DNA of 64,000 nt from Rufibacter tibetensis (GTDB taxonomy: Bacteria; Bacteroidota; Bacteroidia; Cytophagales; Hymenobacteraceae): positions 961,001 through 1,025,000 of the forward strand of contig NZ_CP012643.1 in NCBI RefSeq assembly GCF_001310085.1, read 5' to 3'. Positions 24,576 through 32,147 of this stretch are shown one piece after another (position 1 is the first letter of the stretch; every line of letters begins with the position of its first letter). Under the pieces are notes generated by a model, which was given only the letters and a program-made list of their open reading frames with translations, was not told the DNA's origin and did no database searches. A program made the translations under genes and the position numbers.

Positions 24576-27053
24576 ATGCCCTTTTTTAACTCCTACTTCG
24601 GAAGCTTCTCAGACTGGATGAACACCCGCCGTAAGCGTTGGCTAACCCGGCATGGGCATACATTATCTATGAGTTACTGGAAATCATTGGACAGAAGAGG
24701 TTGGTTACGGGTATTAGGAAAGGGTGTGGCGGCTGTGGCGCTGGTCTTTTTCGTGTTCTACCTGGCGGTGTATTTTGGGTTATTTGGCTGGCTACCCACC
24801 AAACGCCAACTGAAAGCCGTGCAGAACAACATGCCCTCTGAGGTCTACACGGCCGACAGTGTGCTCATTGGCCGCTACTTTATCCAGGACCGAACCAACG
24901 TAGCCTATAAAGACATTGCCGAACCGGCCATCCATGCGTTAGTGGCCACCGAAGACGTCCGTTTCTATGAGCATGATGGCGTGGATTACCGAAGCTGGGC
25001 CCGTGTTTTCATCAAAAGCCTTCTCCTGCAGAATGAAGCTTCCGGTGGAGGAAGTACTCTAAGTCAGCAGTTAGCCAAAAACCTTTTCCCCCGCAAGAAC
25101 TTAGGGTTTCTTTCCATGCCCGTAAACAAGCTGCGCGAAGTGATTTTGGCGCGCCGTTTTGAGGCCATTTACACCAAAGAGGAGATTTTGCAGCTGTATC
25201 TCAACACCGTGCCCATGGGCGGAAACGTGTACGGCATAGAATCAGCAGCCCGGCGGTTTTTCAATACCTCCGCAGATTCTCTTAAAACTGAAGAAGCCGC
25301 CGTGCTGATTGGTTTGCTGAAAGGAACCACGTATTACCACCCCAAACTGTACCCTGAACGTTCTTTGCAGCGCCGGAACGTGGTGCTGGCTCAAATGGCG
25401 AGGTACGGCTACCTCACCCCTGAACAAAAAGATTCCCTGCAAAAACGCCCGCTTACCCTTCGGTATAATGCTTACTCGCACCACAGCGGTTTGGCGCCTT
25501 ACTTCAGAGAGCACCTGCGCGAAGAACTGACGCATTGGGCAGCCCAACAGAAAGACGCAGAAGGCGACCCGTACAACCTCTACAACGACGGCCTCAAGAT
25601 TTACACCACCCTTGACAGCAAAATGCAGCGCCATGCGGAACTGGCCCTTCGGCAGCGCATGAAAACTCTGCAAATTGATTTTGACAAGCACTGGGGAAAC
25701 AAAGCCCCATGGACCGGCCAGCCCGATGTTCTGAAAGCCGCCAAGGAGCGGTCGCTCCGCTATCGGCGTCACAAAGCGGCTGGTATGTCTGATTCTGAGA
25801 TAGACGAAATTTTTAATACCCCACGCAAGATGCAGGTGTTCAGGTGGCGCGGCGAAGTAACCCGCACAATCAGCCCCATGGATTCTCTGCGACACTACCT
25901 GCGTTACCTTAACGCTGGTTTCCTTGCCATGGAGCCCACCAGCGGCTACATCCGCGCCTGGGTAGGCGGCATCAATCACAATTACTTCCAATACGATCAT
26001 GTGCGCTCGCGCCGGCAGGTGGGTTCTACCTTCAAGCCCTTTGTATACGCCGCTGCCATGGACCAAGGCATTGCGCCCTGCTCCTACTTCCCTAATGACC
26101 GCCGCGTTTTTCCTGAGTATGAGAACTGGTCGCCTCGCAACGCTGACAACCAGTACGGCGGCGCCTATTCCATGCTGGGGGCACTTACCCATTCTGTGAA
26201 CACGGTGTCAGTGAACGTGGCCATGCAGGCAGGTATTCCTAAAATCGTTCAATTAGCGCACAGCTTGGGCATCAAAGGTGAACTTCCCTCCACCCCTTCC
26301 CTGGCCCTCGGCACCGCCGATGCCAGTTTGCTGGAGATGGTGGGCGCCTACGGGGCACTGGCCAACGGAGGCTACCAGGTGAAGCCCCGTTATCTACTGC
26401 GTATTGTGGATCGGCAAGGCCGAGTGCTCCTGGACCAGACCAACTCCAATGGACAAGGGGAACACGTGTTATCCAGTCAAACCACGGCGCTTTTACGCCC
26501 TATGCTGGAGAATGTGGTCAATGAAGGTACCGGCCGCAGGCTGCGCCAGGAATACCGTCTGAACATGGGCATTGCAGGTAAAACTGGTACTACCCAATCA
26601 CACGCCGATGGTTGGTTTATTGGCTACACCCCAGACTTAGTGGCAGGCGCCTGGGTGGGCGGAGAAGACCGTCGCATCCGTTTCCGAGATTTAGAGAAAG
26701 GCGGGGGAGCTAACACTGCTCTTCCTATTTGGGGTACTTTCTTTCAGCGCCTAAGCAAGGACAGAGCTTACCGCAGATACGCTTACAGCCAATTCTCCCC
26801 GCTTCCCAGTCATCTGCAAGGGTATTTGAACTGCCCTCCGTACCAGCCGCCGTTTGTGGAAGAACCTATCATTGAAGAGGAAAGAGGCTTAGATGGCTTC
26901 TTTGAAAGAAGCGGCCGTAAACTGAAAGACTTGTTCAAAAAGAAAAACAAGAACAAGGATAGAGACAAAGAAAGAGACCGTGAAAAAGACTGGCAAAAGG
27001 AGCTGGAGAAGGAACTGGAAAAAAGAAGGGATAGAGGAAGAGGCAGAGACTAG
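24576..27053 (+). CDS. Class A penicillin-binding protein (PBP1A-type)
   Basis: 825 residues. A short cytoplasmic part and one membrane anchor (VAAVALVFFVFYLAVYFGLF, about 51-70) precede a GT51 transglycosylase domain (ALVATEDVRFYEHDG with catalytic Glu126; GGSTLSQQLAKNLFPRK; ILQLYLNTVPMGGNVYGIESAA). The transpeptidase domain has SxxK at Ser484-Lys487 (GSTFK), SVN in SVNTVSVN, and KTGTT from Lys669. It polymerises and cross-links peptidoglycan in the periplasm. An unusual feature is the C-terminal tail of about 45 residues, almost only Lys, Arg, Asp and Glu with some Asn/Trp. The start could also be Met15 or Met32. A terminator follows 70 bp downstream. Confidence 0.94.
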   Translation: MPFFNSYFGSFSDWMNTRRKRWLTRHGHTLSMSYWKSLDRRGWLRVLGKGVAAVALVFFVFYLAVYFGLFGWLPTKRQLKAVQNNMPSEVYTADSVLIGRYFIQDRTNVAYKDIAEPAIHALVATEDVRFYEHDGVDYRSWARVFIKSLLLQNEASGGGSTLSQQLAKNLFPRKNLGFLSMPVNKLREVILARRFEAIYTKEEILQLYLNTVPMGGNVYGIESAARRFFNTSADSLKTEEAAVLIGLLKGTTYYHPKLYPERSLQRRNVVLAQMARYGYLTPEQKDSLQKRPLTLRYNAYSHHSGLAPYFREHLREELTHWAAQQKDAEGDPYNLYNDGLKIYTTLDSKMQRHAELALRQRMKTLQIDFDKHWGNKAPWTGQPDVLKAAKERSLRYRRHKAAGMSDSEIDEIFNTPRKMQVFRWRGEVTRTISPMDSLRHYLRYLNAGFLAMEPTSGYIRAWVGGINHNYFQYDHVRSRRQVGSTFKPFVYAAAMDQGIAPCSYFPNDRRVFPEYENWSPRNADNQYGGAYSMLGALTHSVNTVSVNVAMQAGIPKIVQLAHSLGIKGELPSTPSLALGTADASLLEMVGAYGALANGGYQVKPRYLLRIVDRQGRVLLDQTNSNGQGEHVLSSQTTALLRPMLENVVNEGTGRRLRQEYRLNMGIAGKTGTTQSHADGWFIGYTPDLVAGAWVGGEDRRIRFRDLEKGGGANTALPIWGTFFQRLSKDRAYRRYAYSQFSPLPSHLQGYLNCPPYQPPFVEEPIIEEERGLDGFFERSGRKLKDLFKKKNKNKDRDKERDREKDWQKELEKELEKRRDRGRGRD

Positions 27054-27122
27054 CAATGGCTCCAGCTTCTGCCGCTTCATACCAGCTACTATCGCCAAAG
27101 TTTTAGAACGTACCAGATAAAC

Positions 27123-27160
27123 AAAAAGCCTGACCATGTAGAATCTGATCAGGCTTTTTC
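27123..27160 (+). terminator. Terminator after the PBP gene
   Basis: Perfect 11-bp arms AAAAAGCCTGA / TCAGGCTTTTT around a 15-nt loop, between convergent genes. Confidence 0.8.
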
Positions 27161-27169
27161 TATGTTCAG

Positions 27170-27205
27170 CTTTTAAAGTTATTTTACAGAAAACAGCCTT
27201 AAAAG
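27170..27205. repeat. 36-bp dispersed palindrome, copy D
   Basis: Arms CTTTTAAAG / CCTTAAAAG, centre TATTTTACAGAAAACAG. It ends 15 bp from the folB stop codon. Confidence 0.65.
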
Positions 27206-27220
27206 GAATTTGGTAATCTA

Positions 27221-27580
27221 TTAGCTCCCGCTTCTCTCCAGGGTGATTTTAGCCTTATGGCAAATGCCGCCCAACGGTGGGTTAAACTTAGAGACGCTTA
27301 CTTTCACCTGCTGCACAAAAGGAAATTCCTGCAGAATGGCTTCCATGATGCGGTGGCCCAAGTGCTCTAATAGGCGGGCAGGAAGGCTCATCTCATGAAG
27401 GACCAGTTTGTACAGCTTCTCATAGTTCACCGTCTCGTCCAGGTTGTCTGAGGCGGCCGCGGAGTGCAAATCAGTCTGGATGTAGAGATCTACCCCGTAC
27501 TTGTTGCCTATTTTCTGCTCTTCGTCATAGAACCCGTGAAAGGCAAAGAATTCCATGCCTTCCAGCGCAATCTGGCCCAT
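27221..27580 (-). CDS. folB: Dihydroneopterin aldolase
   Basis: 119 residues, the normal size of FolB. It cleaves 7,8-dihydroneopterin to 6-hydroxymethyl-dihydropterin in folate synthesis. Family pattern: IALEGMEFFAFHGFYDEEQKIGNKYGVDLYI at the N-terminus (active-site Glu and the FHG loop), DNLDETVNYEKLYKLV, LLEHLGHRIMEAIL, and VQQVKVSVSKFNPPLGG with the catalytic lysine. The protein works as a tunnel-shaped oligomer. It is 11 bp behind the divIVA-like gene in the same direction; no other folate gene is adjacent. Confidence 0.95.
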   Translation of the reverse strand: MGQIALEGMEFFAFHGFYDEEQKIGNKYGVDLYIQTDLHSAAASDNLDETVNYEKLYKLVLHEMSLPARLLEHLGHRIMEAILQEFPFVQQVKVSVSKFNPPLGGICHKAKITLERSGS

Positions 27581-27591
27581 AAACGCCAGAA

Positions 27592-28617
27592 CTAGATTTC
27601 GTCAAAGAAAGAACCGCCGCCGGCTGCTACTGCAGGAGCCGGTTTGGCCTGGGTAGTCATTGGAGGCTGAACTTCAGGCGTGGTAGGCACTGGGCTTTCC
27701 CGCTCTGGTTCCGGCTCCTCAACAGGTGTTGGGCTTGGCGAAGGAATCACGTCTGGTCTTGGCTCTTCAATCTCAGGAGCCGGGCTTGGAGACGGCACAG
27801 ATGGTCTTGGTGGTACTATCTCTGGGGTACGCGGGTGCACATCTGGCGTTGGGTTGTGCATTGGCGTAGCCGGAATGGTGCCTGGGGTGGATGGAATAGA
27901 CTCACGGCTTCCGCCGCCGCCAATTTCATATCCTCCGTCCTGTGGCTGGTCTATAAGAGCAGCGGCTGGTACGTTCGCCGACTTGGTGGCCGGAGCGATA
28001 GGTGCTGAGGTTAATGCGTTCATGGAAGGATCTTTTTCGTCTTCGGGCCGCTGTGCTTTAATTTGAGCGGCTCTTTGTAAGATACTGGCAAGTGAAGCTT
28101 TAGGTTTTGATCTGGTTTTCTCTACCTTGTCAAGGGCGTCAGAGGCCAGGTTCTGCAGGTCGCGCACCATGTTCTCCAGGTAATCTTCCAGACGCAGGTA
28201 ATCCTGCTCCAGGTTTTTCACCTCGGCATGCATTTCTGCAACAGTTTTGTCGGCTTGCATGTACGCACTTTCCAGCACGCTGCGGGCTTTCTGGCGGGCG
28301 GCCTCCAGTACCTGGTCAGCCTTAAGCTGGGCTTCGCGAATCTGAAGATCGGCGGCTTTGGTAGCCTGGTCCACAATGCTGGTGCTGGTGTCTTCGGCGG
28401 TCTTGAGGGTTTTGTAGAGTGATGATTCCACCTCACGTAGTTTCTGGACTTCGCGGCCGGCCACTTCCAACTTCATGCGCAGGTCTTTGTTCTCGTCCTG
28501 CAATCTCTCCCACTGCTGGGAAAGCGTGAGCAGAAACGCGTTCACTTCGTCCTTGTCCAAGCCCCTAAACGCTTTTTCAAACGTTTTCTGTCTGATTTCT
28601 AACGGTGTAATCTTCAT
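27592..28617 (-). CDS. DivIVA-domain protein with proline-rich tail
   Basis: 341 residues from the ATG at 28617, fixed by a 4-bp ATGA overlap with the WD40 gene. The N-terminal DivIVA motif MKITPLEIRQKTFEKAFRGLDKDEVNAFL is followed by a long coiled coil (about 30-165) rich in Glu, Gln and Ala, with heptads. A 130-residue low-complexity tail follows, with Pro/Ser/Thr/Glu repeats and ending AAGGGSFFDEI. DivIVA-type proteins sit at curved membranes and organise division or polar growth; the tail looks like a disordered interaction region with a conserved-looking end. The role in Bacteroidota is not established. Confidence 0.85.
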   Translation of the reverse strand: MKITPLEIRQKTFEKAFRGLDKDEVNAFLLTLSQQWERLQDENKDLRMKLEVAGREVQKLREVESSLYKTLKTAEDTSTSIVDQATKAADLQIREAQLKADQVLEAARQKARSVLESAYMQADKTVAEMHAEVKNLEQDYLRLEDYLENMVRDLQNLASDALDKVEKTRSKPKASLASILQRAAQIKAQRPEDEKDPSMNALTSAPIAPATKSANVPAAALIDQPQDGGYEIGGGGSRESIPSTPGTIPATPMHNPTPDVHPRTPEIVPPRPSVPSPSPAPEIEEPRPDVIPSPSPTPVEEPEPERESPVPTTPEVQPPMTTQAKPAPAVAAGGGSFFDEI

Positions 28618-29543
28618 AATTCCTTCAAGGTTAACGCCCAAACCGCAATGCTGCGGTCATCACTACACGAAACTAACTGATTCCAATGAGCCGACCAAAA
28701 CAATTTATTGACAGAACTACCGTGGCCGGCGTGGCGGGCTTTGTCAATCACTTTCAATAATTTGAACGTCTGGGCATCCCATACCTTCACACTTTTGTCC
28801 ATGCTGCAGGTGGCAAACAGCAGCCCGTTGGGGCTAAAAGCAATGTGGTTAAGGGTGAACAGGTGCGCAATGATACTGGCGTGTTCCTGGTAGTGGTTTT
28901 CTACTTCCCACACCCGCAAATGGGCATCGCGGCTGCCGCTGAGCAGGTAGTTTCCTTCAGGCGTATAGGCCACCGTGAACACTGAACCGGTATGCCCTTC
29001 TAACGCCCGCTTTACTTCCAGCGTCTCTAAGTCCAGAATTAAAATTCTTTGGTTGCTCAGTCCCAAAGCCAACTCAGGTTTTGAAGGGTGCAGGGCCAGG
29101 CAACGGGCACTTTTCTCAGACAACCGCTTCACCTTTACCATTTCCAGCTTTTCCAGATCAATCACCACCAAAGAGCCATCGCCCAAGGCCAGGAAGGCAC
29201 GTTGCGAGGACCAGGAATACTGGATGTCAAAGATGGCGGCGGGCGGTAGCAGAATGGTTTTCAAAATGGCTTTCGCCGATAGGTCCAGCACCTCCAGGCT
29301 ATTATGGTTGTGCCCAATGAGCAGCCAGTTCCTTTCAGGCACGTACTTGAGCGCGTACACGCTGGAGCTCACCTTGGCCACCAATTCACCATTCTCGGGT
29401 TGGGTCAAATCCCACTGGGCCACCATGCCATCGGCCCCGGCCGAAAAGAACTTTTGTGGTTCGGGTGCCCGCTCCAGCGTGTAGACGCAGTCGCGGTGAC
29501 CGGTGAGGGTGGTGATTTTCTGAACCTGAAACGGGCTGGCCAT
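28614..29543 (-). CDS. WD40 repeat protein
   Basis: 309 residues forming a seven-bladed beta-propeller. Repeats are visible as ITTLTGHRDCVYTLER...FFSAGADGMVAQWDL, LVAKVSSSVYALKY, ALEGHTGSVFTVAYTPEGNYLLSGSRDAHLRVWEV, HIAFSPNGLLFATCSMDKSVKVWD, and VNKLFWSAHWNQLVSCSDDRSIAVWAL. There is no signal peptide, so it is probably a cytoplasmic protein-binding scaffold. It is the first gene of a WD40-divIVA-folB run with overlapping starts. This suggests, but does not prove, that it works with the DivIVA-like protein. Confidence 0.9.
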   Translation of the reverse strand: MASPFQVQKITTLTGHRDCVYTLERAPEPQKFFSAGADGMVAQWDLTQPENGELVAKVSSSVYALKYVPERNWLLIGHNHNSLEVLDLSAKAILKTILLPPAAIFDIQYSWSSQRAFLALGDGSLVVIDLEKLEMVKVKRLSEKSARCLALHPSKPELALGLSNQRILILDLETLEVKRALEGHTGSVFTVAYTPEGNYLLSGSRDAHLRVWEVENHYQEHASIIAHLFTLNHIAFSPNGLLFATCSMDKSVKVWDAQTFKLLKVIDKARHAGHGSSVNKLFWSAHWNQLVSCSDDRSIAVWALTLKEL

Positions 29544-29570
29544 GGGGTACGGTAAAAGTAAGGAAAGCTA

Positions 29571-29606
29571 TTTTTGCCTAAATTTACCAAAAACAGCCCA
29601 ATAACG
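29571..29606. repeat. Dispersed palindrome, copy R (degenerate left arm)
   Basis: The right arm AAAACAGCCCAATAACG matches the copy at 7067. It lies in the 84-bp spacer between divergent starts. Confidence 0.4.
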
Positions 29607-29627
29607 CCTTCTTCCAGCCCGCCTCTC

Positions 29628-30269
29628 ATGCCGCTCCTCCAATTAAAGCCATTGTCTTCTACTTCTCTTTTAGGGCTTTGGCAAGTGGCGGAGTCCATAG
29701 AAACGTTAGAGGAACAGCTTCTTTCACTTCGGCCCGACCACCACTTGCCGTTTTTTAAAGCAGAAACGCGTACTAAGGAATGGCTGGCTGCGCGACTACT
29801 AGCCTATACCTTGCTGGAGAAACTGGGAGCGCCCAACCTGTATTTGCAATCGCTGGAAACGGGTGAGCCTACGTGTTCTGATGCTTCCTGGCAAGTTTCT
29901 TTAACGCACTCGGCGGGTTGGGTAGGAGCCCTGGTTTCCTGCTCACACAGAGTTGGCATAGATATTGAAATACTAGGAACCAAAGCCCCGCGCCTGGCAC
30001 CACGGTTCCTGAACGAAGAAGAATTGGCCGCAGCCGCAGATGACCCGGAAAAAATGCACCTTTACTGGAGCGCGAAAGAAACGCTCTACAAAGTGTACCG
30101 CCACCGGAAACTGGATTTCCAGGAGAACCTTTTGTTGCAAAACTTTGAACGGAAACCAACAGGAATTTTTTCCGGACGGATAGTCACTGGTGCGTTTGAC
30201 CAAAGCTATGAGGTACAGTATGAGGTTCACCCTGCTTATGTGCTGACCTATGTATTGGCCCCGCTTTAA
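29628..30269 (+). CDS. 4'-phosphopantetheinyl transferase superfamily protein
   Basis: 213 residues from the ATG at 29628 (MPLLQLKPLSSTSLLG); a TTG 18 codons upstream lies within a palindrome and is rejected. Sfp-type motifs: TKEWLAARLLAYTLLE, WQVSLTHSAGWVGALVS, RVGIDIEILG (Asp112 and Glu114 bind Mg2+), and LYWSAKETLYKVY (Glu151 and Lys150 region). It moves phosphopantetheine from CoA to a carrier-protein serine. The carrier could be a fatty acid, polyketide or flexirubin-type carrier protein, but none is in the window. It is divergent from the WD40 gene. Confidence 0.88.
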   Translation: MPLLQLKPLSSTSLLGLWQVAESIETLEEQLLSLRPDHHLPFFKAETRTKEWLAARLLAYTLLEKLGAPNLYLQSLETGEPTCSDASWQVSLTHSAGWVGALVSCSHRVGIDIEILGTKAPRLAPRFLNEEELAAAADDPEKMHLYWSAKETLYKVYRHRKLDFQENLLLQNFERKPTGIFSGRIVTGAFDQSYEVQYEVHPAYVLTYVLAPL

Positions 30270-30364
30270 AGGTTTTTTAACGAGACCCTGCGCCTGGATT
30301 TACCTCAGCTTTTCAAAAACGGACTGCAAACGTGGGGCAGAACTTAGACATTGAAAGAAAATTT

Positions 30365-30958
30365 ATGAAACGATACTTTACTTTATTTGTGGCGCTCTTC
30401 CTGATAGGAAATGTATTTGCGCAGAGCGGCTACCGGATTGGCGCCAAGGTGGAAAATTTCACCCTGAAAGATGCCCAGAACCAAGCGGTGGAACTGTCTA
30501 ACTTTAAAGATGCTCCTCTGCTGGCGGTGGTTTTCACCAGTGTGAGCTGCCCATACGCCAAACTTTATGAAACCCGTTTGCAGCAACTTTCGCAGGCGTA
30601 CACCGGCAAAGGCGTGCGGTTTGTGTACGTAAATACCACCATAGGATTAGAGGAAGGCAGCCAGACAGATAAAGCCCAACCGGACCGTCCCAGCGCCCAG
30701 ACCTTCCCGTACCTGATTGACGAAGGCCAGCAGTTAAGCAAGCAGTTTGGTGCTACCAAAGCCCCTGAAGTCTTTGTGCTGCAAAACTCCCCAGACGGCT
30801 TCTACCTGCGCTACAAGGGTGCCATAGATGACAATCCGCAGGCGGGTAACTACGTGAAACAGCGGTATCTGGCAAATGCCTTGGATGCGTTGTTAGCCGG
30901 CAGAAGCGTAGCCGAGGCAGAGCGCCGTGCCACAGGTTGTTTGATCAAAAAATTCTAG
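30365..30958 (+). CDS. Secreted redoxin (AhpC/TSA-like) protein
   Basis: 197 residues from the ATG at 30365. A signal peptide (MKRYFTLFVALFLIGNVFAQ) leads into a thioredoxin-fold core: GAKVENFTLKDAQNQAVEL, LAVVFTSVSCPYAKLYETRL, VRFVYVNTT, PYLIDEGQQLSKQFGATKAPEVFVL. The catalytic region has only one cysteine, as Cys-Pro-Tyr-Ala-Lys rather than CxxC. A second Cys sits in the C-terminal RRATGCLIKKF and could be a resolving residue. Such exported redoxins in Bacteroidota are usually called thiol oxidoreductases of unknown substrate. It is followed by a terminator and an inverted-repeat element. Confidence 0.82.
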   Translation: MKRYFTLFVALFLIGNVFAQSGYRIGAKVENFTLKDAQNQAVELSNFKDAPLLAVVFTSVSCPYAKLYETRLQQLSQAYTGKGVRFVYVNTTIGLEEGSQTDKAQPDRPSAQTFPYLIDEGQQLSKQFGATKAPEVFVLQNSPDGFYLRYKGAIDDNPQAGNYVKQRYLANALDALLAGRSVAEAERRATGCLIKKF

Positions 30959-31015
30959 GGCCTCATATGGTTTAAGAACACATTTAGTAAAACTCGCCCA
31001 AAAAGAATCCTTTGT

Positions 31016-31050
31016 ACAAGCCTGTTGCGCGAGCGGCAGGCTTGTTTTCT
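31016..31050 (+). terminator. Terminator after the redoxin gene
   Basis: Stem ACAAGCCTG / CAGGCTTGT with a 12-nt loop, followed by TTTCTTT. Confidence 0.7.
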
Positions 31051-31067
31051 TTAGCAATTATCCAAGT

Positions 31068-31139
31068 CTACTATGGCGCGGAGGTTACTTCCGTGATTTG
31101 GAAGAGAAAGTCTCGCAAGTAACTTCCGCGCCATAGTAG
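31068..31139. repeat. 72-bp inverted-repeat element
   Basis: Two 23-bp arms (31068-31090 and 31117-31139) are inverted repeats with one mismatch. They read CTACTATGGCGCGG(A/G)(A/G)GTTACTT, and the arm contains the smaller palindrome GGAAGT-t-ACTTCC. The 26-bp centre is unrelated. It resembles the REP-doublet architecture seen at 6946 and 23227, but has different arms. Confidence 0.7.
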
Positions 31140-31296
31140 TGGAAAGGACCACATATTTTAGCAGGTACTCCCTTGCTACTTGTACGTGTGATGTTTTAAG
31201 GCTCTTTTCTTTAAATAGGCTAGAAATCCCTCTCCTATCCTTCGTTGCTTTACCTTTGCTCCTGAAATTCATACTTCCTACTTCATAATTGAAACC

Positions 31297-31941
31297 ATGG
31301 ACTTTCTGGACCCTGACTTGAACGCCTACGCGGAGGCACATACTTCCCCTGAAACACCGTTGCTGCACCGGCTTAACCGTGAGACGCACCTAAACGTCAT
31401 GAAGCCACGCATGCTGTCGGGGCATTTGCAGGGGCGCACGTTGGCTATGTTTTCGCAGATGCTTCGGCCGCGCCGCATTCTGGAGATTGGCACCTATACG
31501 GGTTATTCAGCGCTTTGCCTGGCAGAAGGACTAACCGAAGACGGTGTGTTGCATACCATTGACGTGAATGACGAGTTAGAGGACATGGTACGCAGTTACA
31601 TTGCAGAGGCGGGGCTTGAGCAGAAGATCCAACTGCACATTGGGCAGGCCGCAGACGTCATCACAACTCTGGACGAGCAGTGGGATCTGGTCTTCATAGA
31701 CGCTGATAAAAAGAGCAATGGCCTGTACTATGACATGGTGCTGGATAAAATGCGTCCCGGTGGCTTCATTTTAACCGATAATGTACTCTGGAGCGGAAAG
31801 GTAATAGAAAAGTTCAGGCCTAAGCTGGACAAAAACACTGAACTGGTCCTGGACTTCAACCGCAAGGTGCACGAAGACCCACGGGTAGAAAACCTCCTGT
31901 TGCCCATTAGAGACGGTATTTTGGTGGCCCGAAAAAAGTAA
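31297..31941 (+). CDS. SAM-dependent O-methyltransferase (COMT-like)
   Basis: 214 residues of the cation-dependent caffeoyl-CoA-type O-methyltransferase family. Motifs: MLSGHLQGRTLAMFSQ, RRILEIGTYTGYSALCLAEG (SAM-binding motif I), LHTIDVNDEL, and WDLVFIDADKKSNGLYYDMVLDKMRPGGFILTDNVLWSGKV, with the metal-binding Asp pair and Asn. It methylates a catechol-like hydroxyl with SAM and Mg2+ or Mn2+; the substrate is unknown. A TACCTTTG box at 31251-31258 is a candidate -7 element about 40 bp before the ATG, without a clear -33 partner. Confidence 0.9.
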   Translation: MDFLDPDLNAYAEAHTSPETPLLHRLNRETHLNVMKPRMLSGHLQGRTLAMFSQMLRPRRILEIGTYTGYSALCLAEGLTEDGVLHTIDVNDELEDMVRSYIAEAGLEQKIQLHIGQAADVITTLDEQWDLVFIDADKKSNGLYYDMVLDKMRPGGFILTDNVLWSGKVIEKFRPKLDKNTELVLDFNRKVHEDPRVENLLLPIRDGILVARKK

Positions 31942-32147
31942 TCCACAACATGTGGACAACCCCGTGGAAAAGCGGGTGGATAAATTTTTACCTACCATCT
32001 GCTTCTTTGGCGCCCTCAAAATCACCTACTTTGTAGAGAACCTGCTGGTACAACCCATTACCCAATAGCTATTTAGGCCAAAGTAATTACAGTTTTACAA
32101 GAACATAGGTTTTCTACTATCCTTTTACCCTTTCCCACGATAATTAG

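Noticed and set aside
25242-26192. 316-residue minus-strand open frame inside the PBP gene
   Set aside because: It lies opposite a gene with intact catalytic motifs in every domain, and has no motif of its own.
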